DNA of 64,000 bases from CAKVON01 sp902475665 (GTDB lineage Bacteria > Actinomycetota > Coriobacteriia > Coriobacteriales > Atopobiaceae), in NCBI GenBank assembly GCA_036321795.1, contig JAWQCY010000001.1, forward strand, positions 1 through 64,000, given 5' to 3'. The number at the start of each line of letters is the position of its first letter. The stretch's first letter is position 1. A program made the position numbers and the translations under genes. A model generated the notes under the pieces. It made no database searches, was not told where the DNA came from, and saw nothing but the letters and a program-made list of their open reading frames with translations. Positions 7,832 to 17,498 of this stretch are shown in pieces.

Positions 7832-9322
7832 ATGGAACGCAAGAGAAGGAAGCTCAGGGTCCTGTTTGCCGCGGCCGAGGCCGCCCCGTTCTGCAAGACG
7901 GGCGGCCTGGGTGACGTTGCCGGCTCGTTGCCGCCGATGCTGCGCCGCGCCGGCTGCAAGGTGGCGGTCATCCTGCCGAAGTACTCCACCATCGCCGAGG
8001 AGTACCGCTCGCGCATGACGCACGTCTGCGACTTCTACGTTCCGCTGGCGTGGCGCAACGTCTATTGCGGCATCGAGCACCTGCGCCTGCAGGAGACCGA
8101 CTTCTACTTCGTCGACAACGAGCACTACTTCGCCCGCGACGGCTTGTACGGCTACTTCGACGATGCCGAGAGGTTCGCGTTCTTCTCGAAGGCGATTCTG
8201 GAGGCCATCGAGCACGTGGACGAGCTGCGCTGCGACATCCTGCACTGCAACGACTGGCAGACCGCCATGGCGCCGGTGTTTTTGCGCGAGTTCTACCACG
8301 GTGGCCCCTACGACGACATCCGCACGGTCTTCACCATCCACAACGTCAAGTTCCAGGGCCAGTACTCCGACGTGGTCCTGGGCGACGTCCTCGGCCTTGC
8401 CGACGTGCCCGCCGCCGCCGACCAGCTGCGCATGGACGAGCAGTCGATCAACTTCATGCGCGGCGCGGTGCGTTACTCCGACGCACTGACCACCGTGAGC
8501 CCGACCTACGCCCGCGAGCTCAAGATGCCGTTCTACGGCGAGCACCTCGAGAACGAGTTCCAGCGTCGAGGCGAGTATCTCTACGGCGTGCTCAACGGCA
8601 TCGACACCGCCGAGTACAACCCGCGCACCGACCACGCCATCGCCAAGACCTTCTCGGCAAAGGACCTGTCGGGCAAGGCCGAGTGCAAGGCCGCCCTCCA
8701 GCGCGAGCTCGCCCTGGCCGAGGACCCCGAGCGACCGCTGGTGGCCATGGTCACGCGGCTGACCAAGCAGAAGGGCATGGACCTGGTCCAGTACGCGATG
8801 GACAGCCTGATGTCGCGCGGTGTCCAGGTTGCCCTGCTCGGCACGGGCGACAGCGAGTTCGAGGACTCGATGAAGTACTTCGCCTGGCGCTACCGGGGCC
8901 AGATGAGCGCGAACATCACGTTCGACTCGGGTCTGGCCAAGCGCATGTACGCGGGTGCGGACCTCTTCCTCATGCCGAGCCAGTTCGAGCCCTGCGGCCT
9001 GTCGCAGATGATCGCCATGCGCTACGGCACGCTGCCGGTGGTGCGTGAGACGGGTGGCCTGGCCGACTCCGTCATCCCGTACAACAGGTTCACCGGGGAG
9101 GGAGACGGCTTCAGCTTCGCCAACTTCAACGCCGACGAGATGCGCGACTGCCTGCTCAACGCGTGCGAGGTCTTCTGGACCGACCACGAGGCCTGGCACA
9201 GGCTCCAGGTCCAGGCTATGGAGAAGGACTTCGGCTGGCATCGTGCCGCCGACGACTACGTTGACATCTACCACGGCCTGCACCCCGAGGTCATCAGGTA
9301 CATTAGGCGTAGGGACAAGTAA
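7832..9322 (+). CDS. glgA: Glycogen synthase (GT5, ADP-glucose)
   Basis: Transfers glucose from ADP-glucose to the growing alpha-1,4 chain. The 496-residue product has the N-terminal ADP-glucose loop KTGGLGDVAGSLP at about residues 24-36, HCNDWQTA, and the C-terminal GT-B block PSQFEPCGLSQMIAMRYGTL with the catalytic Glu and GG(L)ADSV. Third member of the tightly spaced glgC-glgD-glgA unit. Confidence 0.95.
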   Translation: MERKRRKLRVLFAAAEAAPFCKTGGLGDVAGSLPPMLRRAGCKVAVILPKYSTIAEEYRSRMTHVCDFYVPLAWRNVYCGIEHLRLQETDFYFVDNEHYFARDGLYGYFDDAERFAFFSKAILEAIEHVDELRCDILHCNDWQTAMAPVFLREFYHGGPYDDIRTVFTIHNVKFQGQYSDVVLGDVLGLADVPAAADQLRMDEQSINFMRGAVRYSDALTTVSPTYARELKMPFYGEHLENEFQRRGEYLYGVLNGIDTAEYNPRTDHAIAKTFSAKDLSGKAECKAALQRELALAEDPERPLVAMVTRLTKQKGMDLVQYAMDSLMSRGVQVALLGTGDSEFEDSMKYFAWRYRGQMSANITFDSGLAKRMYAGADLFLMPSQFEPCGLSQMIAMRYGTLPVVRETGGLADSVIPYNRFTGEGDGFSFANFNADEMRDCLLNACEVFWTDHEAWHRLQVQAMEKDFGWHRAADDYVDIYHGLHPEVIRYIRRRDK

Positions 9323-9343
9323 CAACCAGGAACGGATTCGAAC

Positions 9344-12300
9344 ATGAGAGCGCTGCACGACAGCCGCTCGCAGTCGTACCGTCTTCCGTACGGCGCCGTC
9401 CCGGCGGGCGGCGCCGTACGTCTTGTGCTGGACGCATGGGACGTGGCCGAGGACGTGAACTGCGAGCTGAGGACTTGGTCAGACGGAATCGGCGAGGGGC
9501 TTGTTGCCATGGGTCGCGAGGAGGTCGACGGCCATGCGCGCTTTGCGTGCGAGTTGGGCGTCGACGAGCCCCGCATCGTCTGGTACGGCTTCCGCCTGAC
9601 GCAGGCCGATGGGACGACGCATTGGTACGGCGCGGCGGACGGTCGCGTGGGCGGCGTCGGCGAGCTGCGTGACGGCGGCGAGGGCCCGTCGTTCCAGATC
9701 ACGGTGTACGAGCCCAGGCAGACCAAGCCCGACTGGTATCGCGGTGGCATCGTCTACCAGGTGTTTCCCGACCGCTTCCAGCGTGGCACCGAGTGGCGCG
9801 ACCGCGTTGCCGACTCGCTTGGCACGCCGCGCCGCGGGCCGGGGCGCGCCCTGGTCGAGGACTGGGACACGCCGCCGAGCTATGCTCGCGACGAGCAGGG
9901 GCGCGTCACGAGGTGGGACTTCTACGGCGGCACCCTCTCGGGCATCCGCGAGCGACTCGACTACCTGCGCGACCTCGGCGTGACCTGCATCTACCTCAAC
10001 CCCGTGTTCGAGGCGGCGAGCAACCACCGCTACGACACGGCCGACTACCTGCGCATCGATCCCATGCTCGGCGACGAGGACGAGTTCGGCGCGCTGTGCC
10101 TGGAGGCCCGCGCCCACGGCATCCGCGTCATCCTGGACGGCGTCTTCAACCACACGGGCTGCGACAGCCGCTACTTCAACAAGTACGGCAACTACGACAC
10201 CGTGGGCGCCTGGCAGAGCGAGGACAGCCCCTATCGCAGCTGGTACCGCTTCCGTGACCCCAAGCCCGGCGAGGACGCCGCCGAGGCCTACGACAGCTGG
10301 TGGGGCGTGGGCGACCTGCCCGACCTGGAGGAGGCAGACCCCGGCTACCGCGAGCTCCTCTTCGGCGAGGACGGCGTCGTGCGCAGGTGGCTGCGCGCGG
10401 GCGCCAGCGGATGGCGCCTGGACGTGGCCGACGAGCTGCCCGACGACTTCCTGCGCGAGCTTCGCGCGGCCGCGGTTGCCGAGAAGGACGACGCGCTGGT
10501 GCTCGGCGAGGTCTGGGAGGATGCCTCCAACAAGATCAGCTACGGCAAGCTGCGCCGCTACCTTCTGGGCGACGAGCTCGACAGCGTCATGAACTACAAC
10601 CTGCGCGCGCCGCTGCTGGACTACGTCATGGGCCGCGGCTCCGCCCGCGAGCTGACCGAGCGCCTGGAGACCATGCGCGAGAACTACCCGCCCGACGCCT
10701 TCGCCGAGGCGCTCAACGTGCTCGGTACGCACGACACCGTCCGCCTGTTCACCTACCTGGGTGGGGCCCCCGACAAGGATTGTCTCGCCGACGCGCAGCG
10801 AGCCGCCTACCGCCTGGACGAGGGCCAGCGCAGCCTCGCAAAGGGCAGGCTGTGGCTAGCCGCCCTGCTGCAGATGGCGCTGCCCGGCGTGCCGTGCGTC
10901 TACTACGGCGACGAGGCGGGCGTCGAGGGCTACGCCGACCCGTACAACAGGGCGACCTTCCCCTGGGGCCACGAGGACCGCGACTGCCAGACCATCTACC
11001 GCAACGCGATCAACCTGCGCCGCACGCTGCCCATGCTCGTCGACGGCGACTTCGAGCCGCTCGACCTGGGCGACGAGGTCTTCTGCTTCGCGCGCACCTC
11101 TCGGCAGGACGGCGAGTGCGCCGTGGTGCTGGCCAACAGCAGCCTGGCAAACGCGCACGAGGTGCGCGTCCCCATGCGCGGCGAGGTCGTCGACGAGGTC
11201 ATCGGCGGCCGCGCGGTGCGCGTCGAGAACGGCGAGGCCGTCGTGTGGCTGGGCCAGCTGGGCTCGGCCGTGCTGTACTTCCACGAGGCGGCCGAGCTGG
11301 GTCGGGCCCCGCGTCGCGGCTCGGGCATCCTGTGCCACGTCACGTCGCTGCCCGCCGCCACGGACGACGCGTCCGCTGCCGAGAAGGACCGCGAGGCAGG
11401 CACCCTCGGCGCGCCGGCGCGCGCCTTCTGCGACTGGCTCGAGCGCGCGGGCCAGCGCTACTGGCAGATCCTGCCCGTCAACCCGACCGACGCCTTCGGC
11501 TCGCCCTACGCCGGCCTCTCGGCGTTCGCCGGCAACGCGTCGCTCGTCTCGGCCGCCGACCGCGACGCGCGACTGGCCGCCATCAGGGCGGAAGGCGCGG
11601 ATGCCGTCGCGGCGGAGGAGGCTCGTTACCAGGCCTTCGTTGCCAAGAACGAGGACTGGCTGACCCCGTATGCCGCCTTCATGGCGATCAAGGAGCTGGT
11701 GGACCCCCGCATCCCGTGGCAGGACTGGCCCGCCTACCTGTGCGACTACGACCCTAAGATCGTCCGCGACGAGCGCGTGGCCCCCGTGGCCGAGCGCATC
11801 CGCCGCGAGCAGTACGAGTTCCAGGTCCAGTGGGACGCCCTGCGCGAGTACGCCCACGCCCACGGCGTGTCGATCGTGGGCGACATGCCCATGTACGTCT
11901 CGGGCGACTCGGCCGACGTGTGGGCCAACCGCGACCTGTTCCGCCTGGACGCCTTCGGCCGCGCGCAGGTCGTGGCGGGCACGCCGCCCGACGCGTTCTC
12001 GGCGGACGGCCAGGTCTGGGGCAACCCCGTCTACGACTGGGACGCCATGCGCGCGACCGGCTACGACTGGTGGATGCGCCGCCTGGGCCGCGCCTTCGAG
12101 CTGTACGACTACGTGCGACTCGACCACTTCCTGGGCTTCTCGTCGTTCTTCGCGATCCCGCGCGGCGAGAGGGCGACCGAGGGTCGCTGGCGCGTGGGCC
12201 CCGGCCGCGAGATCTTCGAGGTCGCCCACGAGCGCTTCGGCGCGCTGCCGGTGATCGCCGAGGACCTCGGTCTTCTCACCCCCGCGGTGCGCGCCCTGGT

Positions 12301-12673
12301 CGCCGCCTGTGGGTTTGCCGGGATGGACGTGAGCGTGTTCTCGGACACCTTCTCCGAGGACGGCTGGGTCGTCCCGCGTGGTAAGGTTGCCTACTCGAGC
12401 ACGCACGACACCCAGACCCTGGTGGGCTGGTGCGCCGGCCGCGCGGGCGGCGATGCCGCCGCTGCCGCGTCGCGCGCCCTCGAGGCATGCGAGCGCTCCA
12501 GTGCCGAGCTGGTGGTCGTCCAGCTGCAGGACGCCTGCGGCCTTGGCGACGACTCCCGCATGAACCTGCCGGGCGTCGCCGAGGGCAACTGGTCGTGGGT
12601 CGCCGACGGGCGCGACATCGAGGCGGCGACGCGGCGCATGCGCTCGCTCGCCGAGCAGACGGGAAGGCTGTAG
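9344..12673 (+). CDS. Fusion: GH13 alpha-glucan hydrolase (neopullulanase-like) + 4-alpha-glucanotransferase (GH77, MalQ)
   Basis: One 1109-residue frame carries two complete enzymes. Residues about 1-650 have a beta-sandwich N-domain (CBM34-like position), then a GH13 barrel with VILDGVFNHTG, GWRLDVADEL (nucleophile Asp near 359), VLGEVWED (Glu near 389) and NVLGTHDTVRL (Asp near 464). From about residue 655, GSGILCHVTSLPA begins a full MalQ with QRYWQILPVNP, SPYAGLSAFAGN, VRLDHFLGFSS (nucleophile near 926), VIAEDLGLLTP (Glu near 972) and YSSTHDTQTLVGW. The first half probably opens alpha-1,6 or alpha-1,4 bonds in limit dextrins; the second rebuilds longer maltodextrins for GlgP. The domain boundary shows no frameshift. 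It follows glgA by 21 bp and mfd follows after 13 bp. Confidence 0.9.
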   Translation: MRALHDSRSQSYRLPYGAVPAGGAVRLVLDAWDVAEDVNCELRTWSDGIGEGLVAMGREEVDGHARFACELGVDEPRIVWYGFRLTQADGTTHWYGAADGRVGGVGELRDGGEGPSFQITVYEPRQTKPDWYRGGIVYQVFPDRFQRGTEWRDRVADSLGTPRRGPGRALVEDWDTPPSYARDEQGRVTRWDFYGGTLSGIRERLDYLRDLGVTCIYLNPVFEAASNHRYDTADYLRIDPMLGDEDEFGALCLEARAHGIRVILDGVFNHTGCDSRYFNKYGNYDTVGAWQSEDSPYRSWYRFRDPKPGEDAAEAYDSWWGVGDLPDLEEADPGYRELLFGEDGVVRRWLRAGASGWRLDVADELPDDFLRELRAAAVAEKDDALVLGEVWEDASNKISYGKLRRYLLGDELDSVMNYNLRAPLLDYVMGRGSARELTERLETMRENYPPDAFAEALNVLGTHDTVRLFTYLGGAPDKDCLADAQRAAYRLDEGQRSLAKGRLWLAALLQMALPGVPCVYYGDEAGVEGYADPYNRATFPWGHEDRDCQTIYRNAINLRRTLPMLVDGDFEPLDLGDEVFCFARTSRQDGECAVVLANSSLANAHEVRVPMRGEVVDEVIGGRAVRVENGEAVVWLGQLGSAVLYFHEAAELGRAPRRGSGILCHVTSLPAATDDASAAEKDREAGTLGAPARAFCDWLERAGQRYWQILPVNPTDAFGSPYAGLSAFAGNASLVSAADRDARLAAIRAEGADAVAAEEARYQAFVAKNEDWLTPYAAFMAIKELVDPRIPWQDWPAYLCDYDPKIVRDERVAPVAERIRREQYEFQVQWDALREYAHAHGVSIVGDMPMYVSGDSADVWANRDLFRLDAFGRAQVVAGTPPDAFSADGQVWGNPVYDWDAMRATGYDWWMRRLGRAFELYDYVRLDHFLGFSSFFAIPRGERATEGRWRVGPGREIFEVAHERFGALPVIAEDLGLLTPAVRALVAACGFAGMDVSVFSDTFSEDGWVVPRGKVAYSSTHDTQTLVGWCAGRAGGDAAAAASRALEACERSSAELVVVQLQDACGLGDDSRMNLPGVAEGNWSWVADGRDIEAATRRMRSLAEQTGRL

Positions 12674-12686
12674 GGGGAGAGGTACC

Positions 12687-15600
12687 TTGTTCGTCAATCG
12701 AGTCGCCAAAAACCTGTGCCAGGACCCCGAGCTCTCGCAGGTCCTGAGCGACCTCGACGCCGGCCGTGACGCCACGCTCGCCATCGCGCAGAGCGCCCGC
12801 CCGCTCGCGGTGGCGGCGCTGTGGGCCCGCGACCCCAGGCCGTGCCTGGTCGTGGTCAGCGGCGAGGAGGCCGCCGACCGCGTCGGCCGCGCCCTCTCGG
12901 CGTGGCTGGGGCTGGACGTGGTCTCGCGCTACCCCGAGCGCCGCGACCTGCCCTGGGCCGACGTCGCCTGCGACGACGCCGTCGTGGGCGCGCGCGTCCG
13001 CTCGGTCGCGCGCCTGGCGCAGGGCGAGAAGTGCGTCGTGGTCGCCAGCGCCCACGCGCTGATGCGCCGCGTCCCGCCGGTTGGCTCCGGCTACTGGGCC
13101 GGCTCGACCTTCTCGGTCGGCGACGAGGTCCCCTTCGAGGACGTGGGGCCGTTGCTGGTGGGCATGGGCTACGTCGACGACGGCGAGGCCGCGACCCCCG
13201 GCACCTTCCGCACGCACGGCGACTCGGTCGACGTGTTTCCCGCCCAGGCCACCTCGCCCGTGCGCATCGAGTTCTTCGGCGACGAGATCGACCGCGTGCG
13301 CCGCATGGTTCCCGCCACGGGCCAGACCATCGGCGAGCTCGACTCCGTCACCGTCGTGCCCTGCCGCGAGCTTGCCCTCACCGACGACGCCGTCGAGCGC
13401 GCGACCCGCGCCCTGGGCGCCGCCGCGCGCGAGGACTCCCGCGTGGCGGCCGACCTTGAGCTGATCCAGGCCAGGAGCTCGTCGCCCCTTCTCGACCGCT
13501 ACCTGCGGGTGCTTTACGGAAAGACCGTCACGCCGCTGGCGCACATGAGCGGCGAGACCCTGGTGGTGCTCGTCGAGCCGCGCGCGCTGTTCGACGACTG
13601 CTGCCGTGCCCACGACGAGGTCGCGGCCGCCGCCGGCTCCGCCCGCGTGAGCCTGGAGGGCCTGTACAGCGAGCCTCGCGAGATGGACTTCGGCAGGCAG
13701 CAGCGCCTGTCGCTCTCGTCGATCATGCGCAGCGGCGCCGTGGCGGCAGGCCAGGTCAAGGTGCGCCAGCCCGACATCGCCGGCAGCGACACCAAGCTGC
13801 TCGACCGCGTGAGCGAGCTCATCAACACGCGCCATGCGGTGGCCTTCGCCGCGCCCGACCGCGGTGCCCGAGAGTCGCTGGAGCTGGCGCTCGGCGACGC
13901 CCGCATCCCCTTCTGCGAGTCGCTGGCGAACGACCCCAAGAACCGCGTCCCGGTGTGCGACCCGCATGCCGCGGCCGACGCCGAGCCGCTCGAGCGCGGC
14001 ATGGTCACGTTCTTCGACGCGCCCGTGCCCGCCGGCGTCGTCGTGGGCGGCGCGCACCTGGCGGTGCTGAGCGTGTCCGACCTCACGCAGCGCTTCGCCC
14101 GCAAGAGGTCGCGCCGCAAGGTCGACCCGACCTCGGTCACGTTCCCCTTCAAGCCGGGCGACTACGTCGTCCACTCGACCCACGGCATCGCGTTGTTCTC
14201 CGACATCGTGCGCCAGGAGGTCGCGGGGCGCGAGCGCGACTACTTCCTCTTGGAGTACGCCGGCGGCGACAGGCTCTTCGTGCCGCTGGAGCAGGTCGAC
14301 CGCCTCACGCGATACGTCGGCCCCGACGGGTCGAGCCCACGCCTGACGCGCCTGAACACCGCCGACTGGTCGCGCGCGACCGGCAAGGCCCGCAAGTCCG
14401 CCAAGAAGCTCGCCTTCGACCTGGTCGACCTGTACACGCGCCGCTCGACGGTGCGCGGCCACGCCTTCCCGCCCGACACGCCGGCCCAGGCCGACATGGA
14501 GTCGGGCTTCCCCTACGAGCTGACCCACGACCAGGCCTCGGCCGTCAACGACATCAAGGCCGACATGGAGGCCCCCAAGCCCATGGACCGCCTGCTTTGC
14601 GGCGACGTCGGCTTCGGCAAGACCGAGGTCGCCCTGCGCGCCGCCTTCAAGTGCGTGATGGACGGCCGCCAGGTCATGGTGCTGTGCCCCACGACGATCC
14701 TGGCCGAGCAGCACTACCAGACGTTCTTCGAGCGCTTCTCGGCATTCGACGTCGACGTGCGGGTGCTGTCGAGGTTCGTGACGCCCGCCAGGCAGAGGCG
14801 CGCGCTCGAGGGGTTCGCCGACGGCTCGGTGGGCGTGCTCGTGGGCACCCACCGGCTGCTTTCCGCCGACGTCAACCCGCACTCCCTGGGCCTGGTCATC
14901 GTGGACGAGGAGCAGCGCTTCGGTGTCCAGCACAAGGAGCAGCTCAAGAACATGCGCGAGCAGGTGGACGTGTTGACGCTGTCGGCCACGCCCATCCCGC
15001 GCACCATGCAGATGGCCATGAGCGGCGTGCGCGACATGAGCCTGATCATGACGCCGCCGCCGGGCCGCAAGCCGGTCGACGTCTTCGTGGGCGAGTGGAA
15101 CCCCGACCTGGTGAGCGACGCCATCAGGCGCGAGCTGTCGCGCGGCGGCCAGGTCTACTACGTCTCCAACCGCGTCCACACCATCGACGACGCGATGGCG
15201 CGCGTGACCGAGGCCGCCCCCGAGGCGCGCGTGGCCGTGGCCCACGGCAAGATGAGCGCCAAGCAGGTCGAGGACGTGATGATGCAGTTCGAGGCGCACG
15301 AGGTCGACGTGCTCGTCGCCACGACGATCATCGAGAGCGGCATCGACAACCCGCACACCAACACGCTGATCATCGAGGACTCGCAGCGCCTGGGCCTGGC
15401 CCAGCTCTACCAGCTGAAGGGCCGTGTCGGCCGCGGTCGCGAGCAGGCCTACGCCTACTTCATGTTCCCGGGCGAGCAGCCCCTGACGCCGGAGGCGACC
15501 GACCGCCTGACCGCCATCAACGAGTTCCAGGACCTGGGCAGCGGCATGAGGATCGCCATGCGCGACCTCGAGATCCGCGGCGCGGGGTCGCTTCTCGGCG

Positions 15601-16190
15601 GCGAGCAGCACGGCAACCTGTCAGGCGTCGGCTTCGACCTGTTCACCCAGATGCTGGGCGAGGCCGTGGCGGAGGCCCGCGGCGAGGCCCCCGACATCGA
15701 GCAGAGCGAGGTCACGATCAACCTGCCCGCCGACTTCTACCTGGCCGAGGAGTACATCCCGGACGTCGACCGCCGCGTGCTTGCGTACCGCCGCCTCGCG
15801 GCCGCGACCGAGCTTGCCGAGGTCGACGAGCTCGAGCACGAGCTTGCCGAGAAGTGTGGTGCGCTCCCGCTGGCCGCGAAGAACCTGATGGACCGCGCCC
15901 GCCTGCGCGTCCGCGCGCAGCGCCTGGGCGTGACCTCGGTCTCGCTGGCCGACGGGCGGATCGTCTACCAGGGCATCGAGCTCACGCGCGACGCCTCGCT
16001 CAAGCTTCGCGAGCAGGGCGCGGTCTGCTACCCCAAGACGCGCAAGGTCGTCTACCCGTTCTCGCGCAAGCAGACCGGCTATGCCGGCAGTCGCGCGGCC
16101 GCCCGACCCGCCCGTTCCATCGAGGAGCTCCTGCCCTGCGCCCTGGGCGTGCTGGAGACCTGCGGCGGCGACGACGAGGCCGACGAGTAG
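12687..16190 (+). CDS. mfd: Transcription-repair coupling factor
   Basis: Mfd displaces stalled RNA polymerase and recruits UvrA to lesions. The 1167 residues fit the family. In order: UvrB-like N-terminal module, a CarD/RID polymerase-binding domain near residues 490-545 (KPGDYVVHSTHGIALF), then the RecG-like translocase with GDVGFGKTEVALRAAF (Walker A), DEEQRFGVQHKE (motif II), LSATPIPRTM, TTIIESGIDNPHTNTLI and GRVGRGREQAYAYF, and a C-terminal TRCF domain. TTG at 12687 is taken as start because GGGGGAGAGG lies just upstream and nothing closer fits. Confidence 0.95.
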   Translation: MFVNRVAKNLCQDPELSQVLSDLDAGRDATLAIAQSARPLAVAALWARDPRPCLVVVSGEEAADRVGRALSAWLGLDVVSRYPERRDLPWADVACDDAVVGARVRSVARLAQGEKCVVVASAHALMRRVPPVGSGYWAGSTFSVGDEVPFEDVGPLLVGMGYVDDGEAATPGTFRTHGDSVDVFPAQATSPVRIEFFGDEIDRVRRMVPATGQTIGELDSVTVVPCRELALTDDAVERATRALGAAAREDSRVAADLELIQARSSSPLLDRYLRVLYGKTVTPLAHMSGETLVVLVEPRALFDDCCRAHDEVAAAAGSARVSLEGLYSEPREMDFGRQQRLSLSSIMRSGAVAAGQVKVRQPDIAGSDTKLLDRVSELINTRHAVAFAAPDRGARESLELALGDARIPFCESLANDPKNRVPVCDPHAAADAEPLERGMVTFFDAPVPAGVVVGGAHLAVLSVSDLTQRFARKRSRRKVDPTSVTFPFKPGDYVVHSTHGIALFSDIVRQEVAGRERDYFLLEYAGGDRLFVPLEQVDRLTRYVGPDGSSPRLTRLNTADWSRATGKARKSAKKLAFDLVDLYTRRSTVRGHAFPPDTPAQADMESGFPYELTHDQASAVNDIKADMEAPKPMDRLLCGDVGFGKTEVALRAAFKCVMDGRQVMVLCPTTILAEQHYQTFFERFSAFDVDVRVLSRFVTPARQRRALEGFADGSVGVLVGTHRLLSADVNPHSLGLVIVDEEQRFGVQHKEQLKNMREQVDVLTLSATPIPRTMQMAMSGVRDMSLIMTPPPGRKPVDVFVGEWNPDLVSDAIRRELSRGGQVYYVSNRVHTIDDAMARVTEAAPEARVAVAHGKMSAKQVEDVMMQFEAHEVDVLVATTIIESGIDNPHTNTLIIEDSQRLGLAQLYQLKGRVGRGREQAYAYFMFPGEQPLTPEATDRLTAINEFQDLGSGMRIAMRDLEIRGAGSLLGGEQHGNLSGVGFDLFTQMLGEAVAEARGEAPDIEQSEVTINLPADFYLAEEYIPDVDRRVLAYRRLAAATELAEVDELEHELAEKCGALPLAAKNLMDRARLRVRAQRLGVTSVSLADGRIVYQGIELTRDASLKLREQGAVCYPKTRKVVYPFSRKQTGYAGSRAAARPARSIEELLPCALGVLETCGGDDEADE

Positions 16191-16332
16191 CTCGCAACTG
16201 GGCAACGCGCACCACGTTTTGCGGCAACGCGAGGCAACCGGGCGGGCCCCCGCCCGTGCGAGAATGGCCCTGGCAGCAGAGGGCCGCGCGCCCGCGACCA
16301 CATGCGCGTGGCATCCGACCAGGGAGGATCTT

Positions 16333-17496
16333 ATGGCAGAGAAGGACCAGGCCCCGACCGCCGCAACCCCGACCGCCGCGCCCCAGGCGCCCGCGCCGAG
16401 CGCGTCCGCCCCGCTGGGAACGATGGTCGTCCCGGCGGACGGCCGGCCGGCCGCGCCCCAGCCGCGCCCCGACGACCCGATTCCCGAGGCCGACCTCGCA
16501 CTTCTCAACAGGGCGCCCAAGCTGCGCTGGGGCGTCATCGGCTGCGGCGTCATCGCAAACGAGATGGCCGCCTCCCTCGCGCTGGAGGGCCGCCGCATCG
16601 CCGGCGTCGCCAACCGCACCCGCGCCAAGGCCGAGGCCTACGCCGCGCGCCACGGCGTCGAGAGGGTCTACGACTCCTACCGGCAGATGTATGACGACCC
16701 GGACATCGACGCCATCTACGTGACGACGCCGCACAACACCCACATCGACTTCATCCGCGACGCCGCTGCCGCCGGCAAGCACATCCTGTGCGAGAAGGCC
16801 ATCACCCTCAACACCGCCGAGCTCGACGAGGGCATGCGCCTTGCCGCCGAGAACGACGTCGTGCTGATGGACGCCTGCACGATTCTGCACATGCCGCTCT
16901 ACCGCGAGCTGCGCCGTCGCCTGGAGGCGGGCGACTTTGGCCGTGTCCACATGGCGCAGGTCAACTTCGGCAGCTTCCGCGAGTATGACGAGAGGGTCCG
17001 CTTCTTCAACCCGCGGCTGGCGGGCGGCGCGATGCTCGACATCGGCGTCTACGCCTTCACGATGGCACGCACCTTCCTGGACAGCGCCCCGACCGAGTTC
17101 CTCTCGCTCGAGAACCCCGCCTTCACCGGCGTGGACGAGGAGAGCGCCATCATCATGCGCAACGCCGAGCGACAGCTGTGCACCTTCTCGCTCACGCTGC
17201 ACGCCAAGCAGCCCAAGCGCTACGTCATCGCGACCGACCGCGGTTACCTCGAGGGCATGGAGTACCCGCGCGCCGACGAGGCCAGCTTCGTGTGGTGGCC
17301 CGAGAACCGCCGCGAGACCTTCCGCGTGGGCCAGCGCCGCCTGGCGCTCAACTACGCGCTCGCCGACCTGGAGGCGGCCGTCGCAGGCGAACCCGACGCG
17401 CTCCGCTGCGCCGAGTGGTCCCACGACGTCATGCGGATGATGACCGATGTACGCTACCAGTGGGACTTCCGATACCCCGAGGAGAGGAACGAGTAG
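16333..17496 (+). CDS. Gfo/Idh/MocA-family NAD(P)-dependent oxidoreductase
   Basis: A Rossmann domain starts at WGVIGCGVIANEMAASL (GxGxxA-like), and ILCEKAI holds the conserved EKP-type Lys (here EKA). The C-terminal alpha/beta domain has GGAMLDIGVYAF. Substrate is not readable; relatives act on sugars, inositols or biliverdin-like compounds. ATG 16333 has AGGGAGG five bases upstream. The first 55 or so residues are an Ala/Pro/Thr-rich low-complexity extension not seen in compact family members. mazG starts two bases after the stop, suggesting an operon. Confidence 0.85.
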   Translation: MAEKDQAPTAATPTAAPQAPAPSASAPLGTMVVPADGRPAAPQPRPDDPIPEADLALLNRAPKLRWGVIGCGVIANEMAASLALEGRRIAGVANRTRAKAEAYAARHGVERVYDSYRQMYDDPDIDAIYVTTPHNTHIDFIRDAAAAGKHILCEKAITLNTAELDEGMRLAAENDVVLMDACTILHMPLYRELRRRLEAGDFGRVHMAQVNFGSFREYDERVRFFNPRLAGGAMLDIGVYAFTMARTFLDSAPTEFLSLENPAFTGVDEESAIIMRNAERQLCTFSLTLHAKQPKRYVIATDRGYLEGMEYPRADEASFVWWPENRRETFRVGQRRLALNYALADLEAAVAGEPDALRCAEWSHDVMRMMTDVRYQWDFRYPEERNE

Positions 17497-17498
17497 CC

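Noticed and set aside
12276..15611. A 1111-codon open frame on the minus strand opposite mfd
   Set aside because: High G+C makes the antisense frame open by chance; its composition is Val/Leu/Arg/His-rich filler and the plus-strand mfd has all family motifs.
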